The notes under the pieces are model-generated. The model was not told the DNA's origin and made no database searches. It saw nothing but the letters and a program-made list of their open reading frames with translations. From the NCBI GenBank assembly GCA_964612925.1, contig CAZTFU010000021.1, positions 1-33,301 of the forward strand: a stretch of 33,301 nt of DNA. The letters are read 5' to 3'. Positions 32,188-33,301 of the stretch are shown here, one piece after another (positions within the stretch are counted from its first letter, which is position 1; each line of letters begins with the position of its first letter). The DNA comes from Phil1 sp964612925 (lineage in GTDB: Bacteria > Bacillota > Clostridia > Christensenellales > CAG-138). Made by a program: the position numbers and the translations under genes.

Positions 32188-33189
32188 TCACCTTTCGAAT
32201 GAAGATTTTTCAGGTAAAACGGTTTCAAATGCAAACTTTAGCTGTTCGGCCAATTCGTTAAACGAAACATCTTCATCGGAGTCATTTAAGCAGATCATAT
32301 CATGCTTCTGAAGTTTAATGCAGTTGCACAATCTGTCGATATTGTCCGCCGTAATTCCCTCGACCAAGTTATCTACTCTACAGGGCCGAAAATCTCCTGA
32401 CGCTACCTGCCACCACAGGCACAGCCATTGATTCACATCGTCGGATGTACGAAAACGATGTTTGGATGTTTCATTAAGGAGTATTGACTCCTCGTGCCAG
32501 ATTTCCTCAAAGGTACGCTTTAGAAACGGTGCCGGTGCATGCAGATTTTGGAATCCCAAAAACCGCTCTGGGAATAGTTTTTCCACAGCAAGTGTTCGTA
32601 TGTTTGTCTTTATTCCATAAACGCTGTTGCGATACTTCCGCGCGTTTTTTTGCACCTGTGTCGTTTTATGAAAGTGCGTATTTATGGCGCGCAGATCATT
32701 CAATATCAAATGTTGCCATATTCCGGGTTGACCCGTGACGGAGAACGGAACCTCCGCGCCGTAAGTACACGGAAGATCGTCACGGAAGAAACTGCTTTCT
32801 GCCATCGGGCGGAGCAAATACATGTCGTCATTAAAATATACAAAATGCTCTGCCAGCCCATCAATTCGGTGTATATTCAGCTCGATAGTGTTTGCATTAA
32901 ACGTTGGACGGTATTCCGTCGGCAGATAATCCTCGTGCCGCACAATATGAAGTTTCGGATGATCCGTGTTCAAAAAAGCCGGTACATGTCCCCAAGTAAT
33001 GAAGTGTACCTTCCTCACCCACGGGGTGAATTTTTCCACTGTGCGGAACCAGTATGGCAAAAGTTCCCAATCTCGAAAGCGATTGACAGAGTTGCTGTCA
33101 TCTGTCACCTTTCCTTGATACCTTGCTTTTTCTTTCTGCCATGCGGGATCGTTCCCATCAACCCACGGCATTACAAAATCAATATCCAT
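32188..33189 (-). CDS. Stealth family capsule phosphotransferase
   Basis: The 333-residue product has the conserved regions of Stealth proteins, which link sugar-1-phosphates into polymers and include bacterial capsule enzymes and animal GlcNAc-1-phosphotransferase. CR1 is IDFVMPWVDGNDPAW (3-17). CR2 starts FRDWELLPYWFRTVEKF and includes FNANTIELNIHRIDGL and FVYFNDDMYLLRP. CR3 lies around PAPFLKRTFEEIW, and a short CR4 near CLNDSDEDVS. The product suggests a polymer with phosphodiester-linked hexoses. GAGGTGA precedes the ATG by about 10 bases. Confidence 0.92.
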   Translation of the reverse strand: MDIDFVMPWVDGNDPAWQKEKARYQGKVTDDSNSVNRFRDWELLPYWFRTVEKFTPWVRKVHFITWGHVPAFLNTDHPKLHIVRHEDYLPTEYRPTFNANTIELNIHRIDGLAEHFVYFNDDMYLLRPMAESSFFRDDLPCTYGAEVPFSVTGQPGIWQHLILNDLRAINTHFHKTTQVQKNARKYRNSVYGIKTNIRTLAVEKLFPERFLGFQNLHAPAPFLKRTFEEIWHEESILLNETSKHRFRTSDDVNQWLCLWWQVASGDFRPCRVDNLVEGITADNIDRLCNCIKLQKHDMICLNDSDEDVSFNELAEQLKFAFETVLPEKSSFER

Positions 33190-33234
33190 ATACCTATAAT
33201 CACCTCGCCGTAAAGTGAGTCAATAAAAGCTTAA

Positions 33235-33300
33235 TCATCCTCTCGTCAAGCGGCGCAAGACTTTCCACGGGTCACGGAGTTGACACCGAATGTCTATCGC
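33235..33300 (-). CDS. C-terminal end of an upstream gene in the polysaccharide cluster (partial)
   Basis: On the minus strand one frame stays open from the window edge to a TGA at 33237-33235, giving 21 residues ending PWKVLRRLTRG. It is in the same direction as the cluster and 45 bases before the Stealth gene, as expected for the preceding gene. The basic C-terminus is compatible with a glycosyltransferase, but too little is visible to identify it. Confidence 0.4.
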   Translation of the reverse strand, partial: AIDIRCQLRDPWKVLRRLTRG

Positions 33301-33301
33301 C

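Noticed and set aside
33195..33238. Twelve-codon frame MIKLLLTHFTAR before the Stealth gene
   Set aside because: It overlaps the end of the upstream partial gene by ATGA but is too short to support as a gene and has no clear ribosome-binding site.

Overview
The window looks like a chromosomal segment of an anaerobic, Gram-positive gut-type member of the Clostridia (Bacillota). The evidence is a lipoprotein carrying sortase B and dockerin modules, an L,D-transpeptidase with SH3 repeats, a YhaM-type exonuclease, a DUF368 transporter, a complete tetrahydrofolate-dependent histidine fermentation operon, and interspersed intergenic repeats of a kind common in gut Clostridia. Most resident genes favour ATA for isoleucine and CTT for leucine (judged by eye, not counted). 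Several accessory genes favour ATT/ATC and look acquired. No rRNA, tRNA or CRISPR array was seen.

Layout. (1) 1-2258: a leftward gene for a lipoprotein with a seven-repeat RCC1-like propeller, a dockerin-like module and a class B sortase domain. (2) 2454-9782: a divergent rightward operon hutH-hutU-ftcD-hutI-cyclodeaminase-folD. It takes histidine through urocanate, imidazolonepropionate and formiminoglutamate to glutamate, and moves the one-carbon unit through formimino- and methenyl-THF to methylene-THF. (3) 9937-10313: a structured interspersed repeat (copy A), followed by a probably acquired leftward AAA/DUF4143 ATPase. (4) 18503-11818, leftward: a cell-envelope operon of DUF368 polyprenyl-phosphate transporter, L,D-transpeptidase, membrane M1 peptidase, ApbE lipoprotein, YhaM exonuclease and an NlpC/P60 protein, ending in a good terminator. 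(5) 18748-19313: two further repeat copies (B and C) arranged tail to tail. (6) 19377-20438: a divergent lysE-type exporter and hxlR regulator sharing a palindromic promoter region. (7) 20450-20690: a 188-bp hairpin-rich MITE-like element between two copies of a 20-bp sequence. (8) 22800-20721: a metallophosphoesterase and a nucleotidyltransferase-fold protein with overlapping reading frames. (9) 33300-22925: a leftward surface-polysaccharide cluster with Stealth and LicD phosphotransferases, an O-acyltransferase, a HAD phosphatase / nucleotidyltransferase / racemase module, two GT2 glycosyltransferases, a Wzm/Wzt ABC exporter and a pyruvyltransferase. It ends in what looks like the broken-off start of an rmlA gene.

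The most unusual items are these: the repeat family, whose copies keep the same helices by compensatory base changes; the RCC1-dockerin-sortase fusion; a FolD that appears to have lost the cyclohydrolase lysine and glutamine while sitting in an operon that delivers methenyl-THF directly; the racemase/HAD/nucleotidyltransferase/LicD module, which may make an unknown phospho-substituent; and a Wzt whose C-terminal half looks exchanged.
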